Shown one piece after another: positions 11,657 to 19,214 of a stretch of 64,000 nt of DNA. Source of the DNA: Actinophytocola xinjiangensis (lineage in GTDB: Bacteria > Actinomycetota > Actinomycetes > Mycobacteriales > Pseudonocardiaceae); the NCBI RefSeq assembly GCF_001921215.1, contig NZ_MSIF01000004.1, positions 1 through 64,000 of the forward strand, in the 5' to 3' direction. The notes beneath the pieces were generated by a model that was not told the DNA's origin, ran no database searches, and worked only from the letters and a program-made list of their open reading frames with translations. How positions within the stretch are numbered: the first letter of the stretch is position 1; every line of letters starts with the position of its first letter. Both the position numbers and the translations under genes were made by a program.

Positions 11657-12352
11657 ATGAGCGAGTCTTGGGAGCACGAACTGGCCGAGGTCCGACACCT
11701 CGCCGTGGCCACCGACAGGGAGGTCTCCGACTTCCGCGGCGTCCTGCGGGGCCACACGTCCGTCATCAACGCCGTCCGGACGACCCAACTCGACCAGGGC
11801 ATGGACCTGGCACGGCACGGCGCGACGCTCGACGTGCTGGCGACCGTCCAGGCACGGCACGGCGAGATGCTCGACGTGCTGGCGACCGTCCAGGCACGGC
11901 ACGGCGAGGTGCTCCACCGCCAGGGCCTGATGCTCGAATCACAGGGCCAGAGGCTCGAATCACACGGCCGGCTCCTCGAATCACACGGCCGACTTCTCGA
12001 ATCACACGGTATGCACCTGGCCGCCCTGGGACAGCGGGTCAGCATGGGCTTCGCGTCGGTGGACGCCCGATTCGAGCAGGTCGACGCGAGGCTCGACACC
12101 GTCACCGGGAAGGTCGGTGCCCTGGAGGCCGGCCAGGAGCGGCTGACGAAGAGCGTCGGCGTTCTGGAGGCGGGCCAGGAACGTCTGGCGGAGAAGGTCG
12201 GCCAGCTGGCGAAGAGCGTCGGCGTTCTGGAGGCGGGTCAGGAGCGTCTGGCGGAGAAGGTCGGCCAGCTGGCGGAGGGACTGGCGGGCCTGGCGGCCGG
12301 GCAGGACCGGATCGTCGGGTTGCTCGTCGGGCGTGGCGAGGAGGTGGGGTGA
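11657..12352 (+). CDS. Heptad-repeat coiled-coil protein of unknown function
   Basis: A 231-residue, almost wholly helical protein. After about 55 ordinary residues it consists of tandem repeats whose lengths are all multiples of seven. There are two 14-residue units (LDVLATVQARHGEM), four 7-residue units (LESHGRL) and two 21-residue units (KSVGVLEAGQERLAEKVGQ and so on). Leu/Val recur at heptad spacing, so it should form a long rod. There is no signal peptide or membrane helix. The ATG at 11657 has GAAAGGGGGG before it. It shares a KstR-box intergenic region with hsaA and sits inside the steroid locus. Its function cannot be deduced; a scaffold or multimerising factor is possible. Confidence 0.75.
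   Translation: MSESWEHELAEVRHLAVATDREVSDFRGVLRGHTSVINAVRTTQLDQGMDLARHGATLDVLATVQARHGEMLDVLATVQARHGEVLHRQGLMLESQGQRLESHGRLLESHGRLLESHGMHLAALGQRVSMGFASVDARFEQVDARLDTVTGKVGALEAGQERLTKSVGVLEAGQERLAEKVGQLAKSVGVLEAGQERLAEKVGQLAEGLAGLAAGQDRIVGLLVGRGEEVG
11828..11911 (+). repeat. Two 42-bp tandem repeats (14 residues each)
   Basis: Two adjacent 42-bp copies at 11828-11869 and 11870-11911, identical except near the last codon (gagATG versus gagGTG). Each encodes two heptads of the coiled coil. The near identity at synonymous sites implies a recent duplication. Confidence 0.85.
11933..12016 (+). repeat. Four 21-bp tandem repeats (one heptad each)
   Basis: Copies start at 11933, 11954, 11975 and 11996, each beginning CTCGAATCACA. 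Each encodes one heptad LES(Q/H)Gxx. Units 2-4 are close to identical. Confidence 0.85.
12149..12274 (+). repeat. Two 63-bp tandem repeats (three heptads each)
   Basis: Copies at 12149-12211 and 12212-12274 differ at only a few positions and encode 21 residues each. A related half-copy precedes them from 12116. Confidence 0.8.
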
Positions 12353-12354
12353 GT

Positions 12355-14142
12355 TCACCATGAGTCGCCGGTGGCGGCGTGGTGGCCGGCCCGGCGGCCG
12401 GAGAACACGCAGTCGGCCAGGGACAGGCCGCTGACGTAGGAGTGCGAGCAGATCCCGACGGCGTTGCGGCCGGCCGCGTACAGGCCGGTCACCGCCCCGC
12501 CGTCGGGGTCGAGCACCTCGCCGGTCCGTTCGTCCACGGCCAGGCCGCCCAGGGGCAGGATCGGGCAGGGGTAGCCGAGCCTGCGCCCGAACGACAGGTC
12601 GATCAGCGTGTACGGCGGCGTCGACAGGGGCGCGACCAGGCTCGGGTGCTTGCCGAACTCGTCGGGGTCCGACCCGTACCCGCGGACGGTCTCGGCCAGG
12701 CCGGTCGCCGACACGCCCGCCCGGTGGGCCACCTCGGCGACCGTCCCGGCGCTGACCCGGCCGGCGCCGAGCAGGTACCGGGCCTGCAGGCGCTGGAACC
12801 ACAGCGTCTCCGCGCGCAGCTCCGCCCGCGCGCGGGCGACGACCGGCGCGTCGACCAGCAGCCACGCCCGCCCGCCGCGCGCGATCAGCCGGTCGCCGAT
12901 CGCCGCGCCGTAGCTGGACTCGTCGACGAAACGGCGCCCGGACCCGTCGACGAGCGCGCCCCGGACGAACGCGCTCGGCGGGGTCAGGAAACGCCACGCC
13001 GACACCGCCGACAACCGGGCCGTCACCCCGCCGGCCTCGACCCCGAGGCGGATCCCGGAGCCGTCGTCGGCGCGGGTGCCCAGGGGCAGTCCGCCCCGGT
13101 ACGCGGGCGCGTGCTCGCGCATCAGCGCGCGGTCGTTGACGTAGCCGCCGGCCGCCAGGACCACGCCACGCCGCGCTCGGACCCGCCACGGGCGTGACCA
13201 GCGGGCCTCGATCGCGGTCACGCCCCGGTGCAGCCTCCTGGCCAGGGCCGGGACATACAGACCGGGCTTGGTCGCCAGGCGGTTCAGCACATCGACCGGC
13301 CGCCCGGCCAGCGTCGGTCGCGCGACCCCGGTGGCCTGCCCGGCGGAGGTGGCGCGGTCGGTCTCGTGGGTGGTTTGGTCGGTGGGCGTGGCGTGGTGGG
13401 GTTCGTGGGTGGTTTGGTCGGTGGGCGTGGCGTGGTGGGGTTCGTGGGTGGTCTGGCTGGTGGGCGTGGGCGTGGGCGGGTTGGGTTCGCGCGTGGTCTG
13501 GTCGGTGGGTGTGGCCCGGTCGGGCTCGTGCGCGGTCAGTGTTCGGCACTCCACGCCGGTCACCCGGCCGGACTCGACGACCAGCCGCACGGCGCGCGTG
13601 CGCGGCCGGAACCTGGCCCCGGACAACGCCGCCCCGGCCAGTGCCGCGTACAGCACCCGGCCGGACGTCCCCCGCCCGTGCGCCCGGTGGCCGCGCGGCG
13701 CCGGTTCGGCCAGCGACCGGTACGGCCAGGCCTGCTCGCTGCCCGAGTAGTACAGGTAGTACCCGTTCGGCGGATAGGACGTCTTGAACGGGCACACGCT
13801 CGCGTCGAACGGCACGCCGTGCGCGGCCAGCCAGTCGATCATCCCGGCGCTGGACTCGCAGAACCGCGCCAGCGTCTCCGGCGACACGGCGTCGCCGACC
13901 TCCTCGGACAGGTAGGCCAGCATCGCCGGGACCGAGTCGGTGACCCCGGCCGCGCGCTGGACCGCGGTGCCGCCGCCGGCGTAGACGACGCCGCCGGACA
14001 CCGCGCTGGCGCCGCCGCCGGTGAACCGGTCCAGGACCACCACCTCCGCCCCGGACTCGGCCGCCTCGATCGCCGCGCACGCGCCGGCCGCGCCGAAACC
14101 CACGACGACGACATCCGCCTCGTCATCCCAGTTCTGGGGCAT
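12355..14142 (-). CDS. FAD-dependent 3-ketosteroid dehydrogenase-like oxidoreductase with repeat insertion
   Basis: A 595-residue flavoprotein of the fumarate reductase/3-ketosteroid dehydrogenase superfamily. The dinucleotide fold VVVGFGAAGACAAIEAAESG begins at residue 11, GVVLAAGGY is near 327, and the C-terminus has GLYAAGRNAVGIC then YVSGLSLADCVFSGRRAG. At about 203-275 the fold is interrupted by a Thr/Pro/His-rich run of 13-residue repeats (ATPTDQTTHEPHH). Such an insertion is unusual in an enzyme core but sits in a surface region just before a beta strand. The ATG at 14142 is ten bases from a KstR box, so it is expected to act in steroid catabolism. The exact substrate is unknown. Its stop lies two bases from that of the coiled-coil gene. 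Confidence 0.85.
   Translation of the reverse strand: MPQNWDDEADVVVVGFGAAGACAAIEAAESGAEVVVLDRFTGGGASAVSGGVVYAGGGTAVQRAAGVTDSVPAMLAYLSEEVGDAVSPETLARFCESSAGMIDWLAAHGVPFDASVCPFKTSYPPNGYYLYYSGSEQAWPYRSLAEPAPRGHRAHGRGTSGRVLYAALAGAALSGARFRPRTRAVRLVVESGRVTGVECRTLTAHEPDRATPTDQTTREPNPPTPTPTSQTTHEPHHATPTDQTTHEPHHATPTDQTTHETDRATSAGQATGVARPTLAGRPVDVLNRLATKPGLYVPALARRLHRGVTAIEARWSRPWRVRARRGVVLAAGGYVNDRALMREHAPAYRGGLPLGTRADDGSGIRLGVEAGGVTARLSAVSAWRFLTPPSAFVRGALVDGSGRRFVDESSYGAAIGDRLIARGGRAWLLVDAPVVARARAELRAETLWFQRLQARYLLGAGRVSAGTVAEVAHRAGVSATGLAETVRGYGSDPDEFGKHPSLVAPLSTPPYTLIDLSFGRRLGYPCPILPLGGLAVDERTGEVLDPDGGAVTGLYAAGRNAVGICSHSYVSGLSLADCVFSGRRAGHHAATGDSW
13370..13531 (-). repeat. 39-bp minisatellite inside the FAD dehydrogenase
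   Basis: Units begin at 13370, 13409, 13448 and 13493. The first two are essentially identical over 39 bp, and the third is lengthened by 6 bp. Each encodes 13 residues rich in Thr, Pro and His, so copy-number change keeps the frame. A partial unit precedes at about 13350. Confidence 0.85.
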
Positions 14143-14151
14143 GATAAAAAC

Positions 14152-14165
14152 TATAACCTGTTCTA
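14152..14165. promoter_or_regulatory. KstR-type operator (divergent ketosteroid dehydrogenase promoters)
   Basis: TATAACCTGTTCTA fits TnnAACnnGTTnnA at every fixed position. It lies in the 34-base gap between the divergent FAD dehydrogenase and kstD starts, so one site probably represses both directions. The surrounding bases are AT-rich (ATAAAAACTATAA), as expected of promoter DNA here. Confidence 0.88.
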
Positions 14166-14176
14166 GTATGAGGTCC

Positions 14177-15850
14177 ATGGACAACCCGGAGCGCACGGTC
14201 GACGTCGTGGTCGTGGGGGCCGGCGCGGCCGGCATGACCGCCGCGCTCGCCGCCGCGCACCACGGCCTGGACACCGTCCTGATCGAGAAGGACACCCACT
14301 TCGGCGGGTCCGCCGCACGCTCCGGCGGCGGCCTCTGGGTCCCCGGCAACGCGGTCCTCGACGCCGCCGGGGTCACCGACACCCCCGCCGACGCCCACGC
14401 CTACCTCGCGCACGTCGCCGGCCCCGACGTCCCCGGCGACCTGCGCCGCGCCTTCCTCGACGCCGGCCCGGAGATGGTCGCGTTCGTCCTGGCCACCACC
14501 CCGCTGCGGCTGCGCTGGGTCGCCGGCTACCCCGACTACTACCCGGAGGCCCCCGGCGGGCGGCCCGCCGGCCGCTCGGTCGAACCCCGCCCGCTCGACG
14601 CCCGCGTCCTGGGCGAGCACCTCGGCGACCTCGCCGCCCCCTACCTGCGCGCCCCCGCCGGCGTGGCGCTGACCCAGACCGACTACCGCTGGCTCAACCT
14701 GCTCGCCCGCCACCCGCGCGGCGTGCTGCGCGCCGGCCGGGTCGCCGCGCGCCGCGCCTACTCGCTGCTCACCGGCCGCCGGCTGCTGACCATGGGCCAG
14801 GCCCTCGCCGCCGGTCTGCGCGCGGGCCTGGCCGGGGCGGACGTCCCGCTGCGGCTGGACACCGGGCTGACCGACCTGGTCGTCGCCGGCGGCCGGGTCA
14901 CCGGCGTGCGCACCACCCGGGGCACGGTCACCGCCCGCGCGGTGGTCCTCACCACCGGCGGGTTCGAGCACAACGAGCGGCTGCGCAAGGAACACCAGCG
15001 CCCCCCGATCGGTACCGGGTGGACGGTCGGCTCCCCGGCCAACACCGGCGACGGTATCGAGGCCGGCCTGCGCGCCGGCGCGGCGGTCGCGGTCATGGAT
15101 GACGCCTGGTGGGGCCCGTCGATCCCGCTGCCGCGCGGCCCGTTCTTCTGCCTGGCCGAACGCAGCCTGCCGGGCAGCCTGCTGGTCAACCAGGCCGGCG
15201 AGCGGTTCGTCAACGAGGCCGCCCCCTACGTCGACGCGGTGCACGCCATGTACGACGGGCACACCGACGAGGTCGGCCACATCCCGTGCTGGCTGGTCGC
15301 CGACCAGCGCTACCGCAACCGCTACCCGTTCGCCGGTCTCGGCCCGCGCCAGCCGTTCCCGCGCCGCTGGTACGACGCCGGGGTGGTCCACCGGGCGCCG
15401 ACACTGGCCGGGCTCGCCGGCCTGATCGGCGTCCCGGCCGACGCCCTGGCCGGGACCGTCGACCGGTTCAACGGGTTCGCCGAGTCCGGTGTGGACACCG
15501 ACTTCCAGCGTGGGCGAAGCGCCTACGACCGGTACTACGGCGACCCGCGCAACCGGCCCAACCCCAACCTGGGCCCGGTCGACCGGCCGCCGTTCCACGC
15601 CGTGGCGATCGTGCCGGGCGACCTGGGCACCAAGGGTGGGCTGCGCACCGACGCCGCCGCCCGGGTGCTGCGCCTGGACGGGTCGGCGATCCCCGGCCTG
15701 TACGCCGCCGGCAACGCCGCCGCCCCGGTGATGGGCCGTTCCTACGCCGGCCCCGGAGCCACCCTCGGCCCGGCGATGACCTTCGGCTATCTCGCGATCC
15801 GCGACATCCTGAAGCGACATCCTGAAGCGACACCAGGAGCACGACGATGA
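14177..15850 (+). CDS. kstD: 3-ketosteroid delta1-dehydrogenase
   Basis: A 557-residue FAD enzyme introducing the C1-C2 double bond in ring A of 3-ketosteroids. The N-terminal VVVGAGAAGMTAALAAAHHG binds FAD, and GGSAARSGGGLWVPGN follows. The diagnostic C-terminal motif GRSYAGPGATLGPAMTFGYLA contains the Tyr and Gly that bind the C3 carbonyl in characterised KstDs. I chose ATG 14177, which has GAGG six bases upstream; ATG 14168 would add three residues. Its stop overlaps kshA by ATGA. First gene of the kstD-kshA-orf-kshB-hsd4B operon. Confidence 0.92.
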   Translation: MDNPERTVDVVVVGAGAAGMTAALAAAHHGLDTVLIEKDTHFGGSAARSGGGLWVPGNAVLDAAGVTDTPADAHAYLAHVAGPDVPGDLRRAFLDAGPEMVAFVLATTPLRLRWVAGYPDYYPEAPGGRPAGRSVEPRPLDARVLGEHLGDLAAPYLRAPAGVALTQTDYRWLNLLARHPRGVLRAGRVAARRAYSLLTGRRLLTMGQALAAGLRAGLAGADVPLRLDTGLTDLVVAGGRVTGVRTTRGTVTARAVVLTTGGFEHNERLRKEHQRPPIGTGWTVGSPANTGDGIEAGLRAGAAVAVMDDAWWGPSIPLPRGPFFCLAERSLPGSLLVNQAGERFVNEAAPYVDAVHAMYDGHTDEVGHIPCWLVADQRYRNRYPFAGLGPRQPFPRRWYDAGVVHRAPTLAGLAGLIGVPADALAGTVDRFNGFAESGVDTDFQRGRSAYDRYYGDPRNRPNPNLGPVDRPPFHAVAIVPGDLGTKGGLRTDAAARVLRLDGSAIPGLYAAGNAAAPVMGRSYAGPGATLGPAMTFGYLAIRDILKRHPEATPGARR

Positions 15851-16977
15851 CCAGTAGTGTGCGCACGATCGACGTCGGCGCCCCCCGGACCAGGTTCGCC
15901 AGGGGCTGGCACTGCCTTGGCCTGGCGGAAACCTTCCGCGACGGCGCCCCGCACGCGGTGGAGGCCTTCGGTACCAAGCTGGTGGTGTTCGCCGCCGCCG
16001 ACGGCACCCTCAACGTGCTCGACGCCTACTGCCGGCACATGGGCGGCGACCTGTCCCAGGGCAGCGTCAAGGGCGACGCGATCGCCTGCCCGTTCCACGA
16101 CTGGCGCTGGGCCGGCAACGGCCGCTGTGTGGAGATCCCTTACGCCAAGCGGATTCCGCTGCGGGCGCGGACCAGGTCGTGGCGCAGTCTGGAGCGCAAC
16201 AAGCAGCTGTTCGTGTGGCACGACCCGCAGAACAACCCGCCGCCGCCGGAGCTGGAGATCCCGCTGGCGCGCGGCGCGTCCGGTCCGGAGTGGAGCGAGT
16301 GGACCTGGGACTCGGTGCGGATCGAGGGCTCGAACTGTCGCGAGATCATCGACAACGTCGTCGACATGGCGCACTTCTTCTACATCCACTTCGCGTTCCC
16401 GACCTACTTCAAGAACGTCTTCGAGGGCCACGTCGCGACCCAGTACCTGAACTCGCGGGCCCGCCCGGACGTCGCCGCGGGGTCGAGCTACTCGGCCAAG
16501 GACGTCATGCTGCGGTCCGAGGCCTCCTACTACGGACCCTCGTACATGATCAACGACCTGTGGCAGGACTACCACGGTACGACCATCGAGACCGTGCTGA
16601 TCAACTGCCACTACCCGGTCACCGCCGACTCGTTCGTGTTGCAGTGGGGGGTGAGCGTGCGCCGGCTGCCCGGTCTGCCCGACGAGCAGGCCGCGCGGGT
16701 CGCCGGCAAGCTCGCCCGCGGCTTCGGTGTCGGGTTCCTGCAGGACGTGGAGATCTGGCGGAACAAGACCAGGATCGACAACCCGCTGCTGTGTGAGGAG
16801 GACGGCCCGGTCTACCAGCTGCGCCGGTGGTACGAACAGTTCTATGTGGACGTCGAGGACGTCACCGGCGAGATGACCGACCGCTTCGAGTTCGAGGTGG
16901 ACACCACGCGGGCCAACGAGGTGTGGGAGGCCGAGGTCGCCGAGAACCTGGCTCGCCGGGAGGCCGAGGTCCCGTGA
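15847..16977 (+). CDS. kshA: 3-ketosteroid 9alpha-hydroxylase, oxygenase
   Basis: A 376-residue Rieske non-heme iron oxygenase. The [2Fe-2S] ligands are Cys62, His64, Cys81 and His84 (CRHMGG then CPFHDWRW). The mononuclear iron site is in DNVVDMAHFFYIH, with Asp173, His176 and His181. KshA hydroxylates C9 of AD/ADD; together with KstD this opens ring B. The start overlaps the kstD stop (ATGA), and its stop overlaps the GTG of the next gene. Confidence 0.95.
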   Translation: MTSSVRTIDVGAPRTRFARGWHCLGLAETFRDGAPHAVEAFGTKLVVFAAADGTLNVLDAYCRHMGGDLSQGSVKGDAIACPFHDWRWAGNGRCVEIPYAKRIPLRARTRSWRSLERNKQLFVWHDPQNNPPPPELEIPLARGASGPEWSEWTWDSVRIEGSNCREIIDNVVDMAHFFYIHFAFPTYFKNVFEGHVATQYLNSRARPDVAAGSSYSAKDVMLRSEASYYGPSYMINDLWQDYHGTTIETVLINCHYPVTADSFVLQWGVSVRRLPGLPDEQAARVAGKLARGFGVGFLQDVEIWRNKTRIDNPLLCEEDGPVYQLRRWYEQFYVDVEDVTGEMTDRFEFEVDTTRANEVWEAEVAENLARREAEVP

Positions 16978-17333
16978 CCAGGTGGGCGAAGGCGCCGGCA
17001 CACCACGACCCGGCGGCGACCACGGCCGACGCCCGGCGCTTCCTCGACGACGGCCTGACCCCGGTGCGCTGCGGTGGCTGTCCGAGCGAGGTGCTGGTCC
17101 GCAAGTCCAGTCACCGTCAGACCAGCGTGCAGTGGCACGCGCCGCCGGCGGCGTCCTGCCCGGAGTTCGCCGAGCGGGTCGCGGCCGGTGAGCTGAGCGC
17201 GCGGATCGACACCTGCGGGCAGCTGCGGGCGGCCATCGAGCACGCGGTGGCCACCGGGGCGCTGCCGGTGCCCGGCGGCGGGGACGCCGGGGACGGTGGG
17301 CCTGGCGGTGGGCCTGGCGGTGGGCATGGCTGA
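16974..17333 (+). CDS. Small four-cysteine protein coupled to KshA and KshB
   Basis: A 119-residue protein with a GTG start overlapping the kshA stop (GTGA) and a 3' end overlapping the kshB start by eight bases. Cysteines lie at 33, 36, 62 and 81 (RCGGCPSE, ASCPEF, DTCGQ), a spacing that could hold zinc or an iron-sulfur cluster. The C-terminal 20 residues are Gly-rich. I do not recognise the family. Its strict coupling between the two components of the hydroxylase suggests an accessory or maturation role; that is inference. The gene beside kshA in Mycobacterium tuberculosis (Rv3527, from memory) is worth comparing. Confidence 0.75.
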   Translation: MTRWAKAPAHHDPAATTADARRFLDDGLTPVRCGGCPSEVLVRKSSHRQTSVQWHAPPAASCPEFAERVAAGELSARIDTCGQLRAAIEHAVATGALPVPGGGDAGDGGPGGGPGGGHG

Positions 17334-18348
17334 GCAGCGGTCCTACCGGCTGCGGGTGGCCGAGGTCGTCGAGGAGACGGCCGAGGCCAGAACCCTGGTG
17401 TTCGCTGTGGACGGTGAGCACGCGCGGCGGTTCGGCTACCGGCCTGGCCAGTTCCTCACCGTGCGGATTCCCAGCGACACCACCGGTTCGATGGCCCGCT
17501 GCTACTCCCTGTCGAGCTCCCCGCACACCGACGACCGGCTGCGGGTGACCGTCAAGCGCACCGGCCACGGCTCGTCGTGGATCTGTGACGAGGTCCGCGC
17601 CGGTGACGAGTTGGACTGTCTGCCGCCGGCCGGCGTGTTCACCCCCGCCTCGCTCGACGAGGACCTGCTGCTGCTGGCCGCCGGCAGCGGCATCACCCCG
17701 GTGGTGTCGATCGTGAAGTCGGTGCTGGCGGCCGGCACCGGTTCGCTGACCCTGGTCTACGCCAACCGCGACGAGCGTTCGGTGATCTTCGCCGCCGACC
17801 TGGCGCGGCTGGTCGAGCGGTATCCCGGCCGGCTGACGGTGCTGCACTGGCTGGAGTCGGTGCAGGGCCTGCCCTCCGCCGCGACGTTGACGGAGCTGGC
17901 CCGGCCCTACCGTGGGCGCGAGGCGTTCGTGTGCGGGCCCAAGCCGTTCATGGACGCGGCCCGCGCGGCGCTGGCGGGCGCCGGTGTGCCGCGCCGCCGG
18001 GTCCATCTGGAACGGTTCACCTCGCTGGGGGCGAACCCGTTCGAGCCGGCGGAGGATCCGCCGTCCGAGGGCGGTCCGTGCACGCTGTCGGTGTCGCTGG
18101 ACGGGGTGAGGAGCACGGTGGAGTGGCCGGCCGGGACCAGGCTGCTGGACCTGCTGTTGGACAATGGCCTGGACGCGCCCTACTCGTGCCGGGAGGGTGC
18201 GTGCAGCGCCTGCGCGTGCCGGCTGGTGTCCGGGGAGGTGACGATGCTCAACAACGACGTGCTGGAGGAGGAGGACGTCGAGGAGGGCATCATCCTTGCC
18301 TGCCAGTCGGTTCCGGTGACCGACGCTGTCGAGGTCAGCTACGAGTAG
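17326..18348 (+). CDS. kshB: 3-ketosteroid 9alpha-hydroxylase, ferredoxin reductase
   Basis: A 340-residue reductase passing electrons from NAD(P)H to KshA. Order: FAD-binding barrel with RCYSLSSSP (about 60), NAD-binding domain with LAAGSGITPVVS (about 125) and FVCGPKPFMD (about 205), then a plant-type ferredoxin domain. Its [2Fe-2S] cysteines are in CREGACSACACRLVSG and ILACQS. The ATG at 17326 is preferred to an in-frame start ten codons upstream, which lies in the Gly-rich tail of the preceding gene. Operon with kstD and kshA. Confidence 0.93.
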   Translation: MAEQRSYRLRVAEVVEETAEARTLVFAVDGEHARRFGYRPGQFLTVRIPSDTTGSMARCYSLSSSPHTDDRLRVTVKRTGHGSSWICDEVRAGDELDCLPPAGVFTPASLDEDLLLLAAGSGITPVVSIVKSVLAAGTGSLTLVYANRDERSVIFAADLARLVERYPGRLTVLHWLESVQGLPSAATLTELARPYRGREAFVCGPKPFMDAARAALAGAGVPRRRVHLERFTSLGANPFEPAEDPPSEGGPCTLSVSLDGVRSTVEWPAGTRLLDLLLDNGLDAPYSCREGACSACACRLVSGEVTMLNNDVLEEEDVEEGIILACQSVPVTDAVEVSYE

Positions 18349-18356
18349 GGGTCATC

Positions 18357-19214
18357 TTGCCCATCGATCCGACTGTCGCCATCGGCGCCGATCTCGGCGA
18401 GACGGCGTTCGCCTGGACCAGTTCCGACGTGTTGCTCTACCACCTGGCGCTGGGTGCCGGTGGGAACCCGACCGATCCGCGTGAGCTGCGGTACGTGCTG
18501 GAGGACCGGCTGGCGGTGCTGCCGACGTTCGGGGTGGTGGCGCCGGGGATCCGGACGTTCACCCCGCCGGCGGTGCGTTTCCCCGGCATCGAGGTCGACC
18601 TGCGCAAGGTCCTGCACGGCACCCAGTCGATCACCGTGCACGGCCCGATCCCCGCCGAGGGCACGGCGGTGGCCCGCTCGCGCATCGCCGACGTGCTGGA
18701 CAAGGGCACGGCGGCGGTGATCGTCCAGGAGACGGCGGTCAGCTCGGCCGGTAGTCCACTGTGGACGGCATCGTCGCGGATCTTCGTGCGTGACGAGGGC
18801 GGTTTCGGTGGTCACCGGGGCCCGGCGACGGTGTCGATGGTGCCCGACCGGGAGCCGGACGAGGTGGTGGAGGTGGCGACGCTGCCACAGCAGGCGCTGC
18901 TCTACCGCCTGTGCGGTGACCGCAACCCGCTGCACGCCGACCCGGAGTTCGCCGCGCTGGCGGGGTTCCCGCGTCCGATCCTGCACGGCCTGTGCACCTA
19001 CGGCATGGTCTGCAAGTCCGTGGTGGACACCCAACTGGGCGGTGATCCGGCGCGGGTGTCGGGTGTGGCGACCCGGTTCGCCGGTGTCTGCTTCCCCGGG
19101 GAGACCCTGCGGGTGCGGGTGTGGACCGAGGCGGACCGTCTGATCGCCACCGCGACCGCGCCCGAGCGCGACGACGCCCCGGTCCTGGCGGACACGGTCC
19201 TGACGCTCACGTGA
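18357..19214 (+). CDS. MaoC-type 2-enoyl acyl-CoA hydratase of steroid side-chain degradation
   Basis: A 285-residue double hot-dog hydratase. The C-terminal hydratase motif is LCGDRNPLHADPEFAALAGF followed by PILHGLCTYGM, with catalytic Asp and His. It resembles the mycobacterial Hsd4B (Rv3538), which hydrates side-chain enoyl-CoA esters. The frame is open far upstream, but the family N-terminus (PIDPTVAIGADL) and an AGGGG sequence six bases before point to a TTG start at 18357. Last gene of the plus-strand steroid operon; its end overlaps the convergent RibD-like gene by eight bases. Confidence 0.85.
   Translation: MPIDPTVAIGADLGETAFAWTSSDVLLYHLALGAGGNPTDPRELRYVLEDRLAVLPTFGVVAPGIRTFTPPAVRFPGIEVDLRKVLHGTQSITVHGPIPAEGTAVARSRIADVLDKGTAAVIVQETAVSSAGSPLWTASSRIFVRDEGGFGGHRGPATVSMVPDREPDEVVEVATLPQQALLYRLCGDRNPLHADPEFAALAGFPRPILHGLCTYGMVCKSVVDTQLGGDPARVSGVATRFAGVCFPGETLRVRVWTEADRLIATATAPERDDAPVLADTVLTLT

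Noticed and set aside
13370-13531. CRISPR-like direct repeats
   Set aside because: The units are contiguous, coding and in frame, with no unique spacers and no cas genes.
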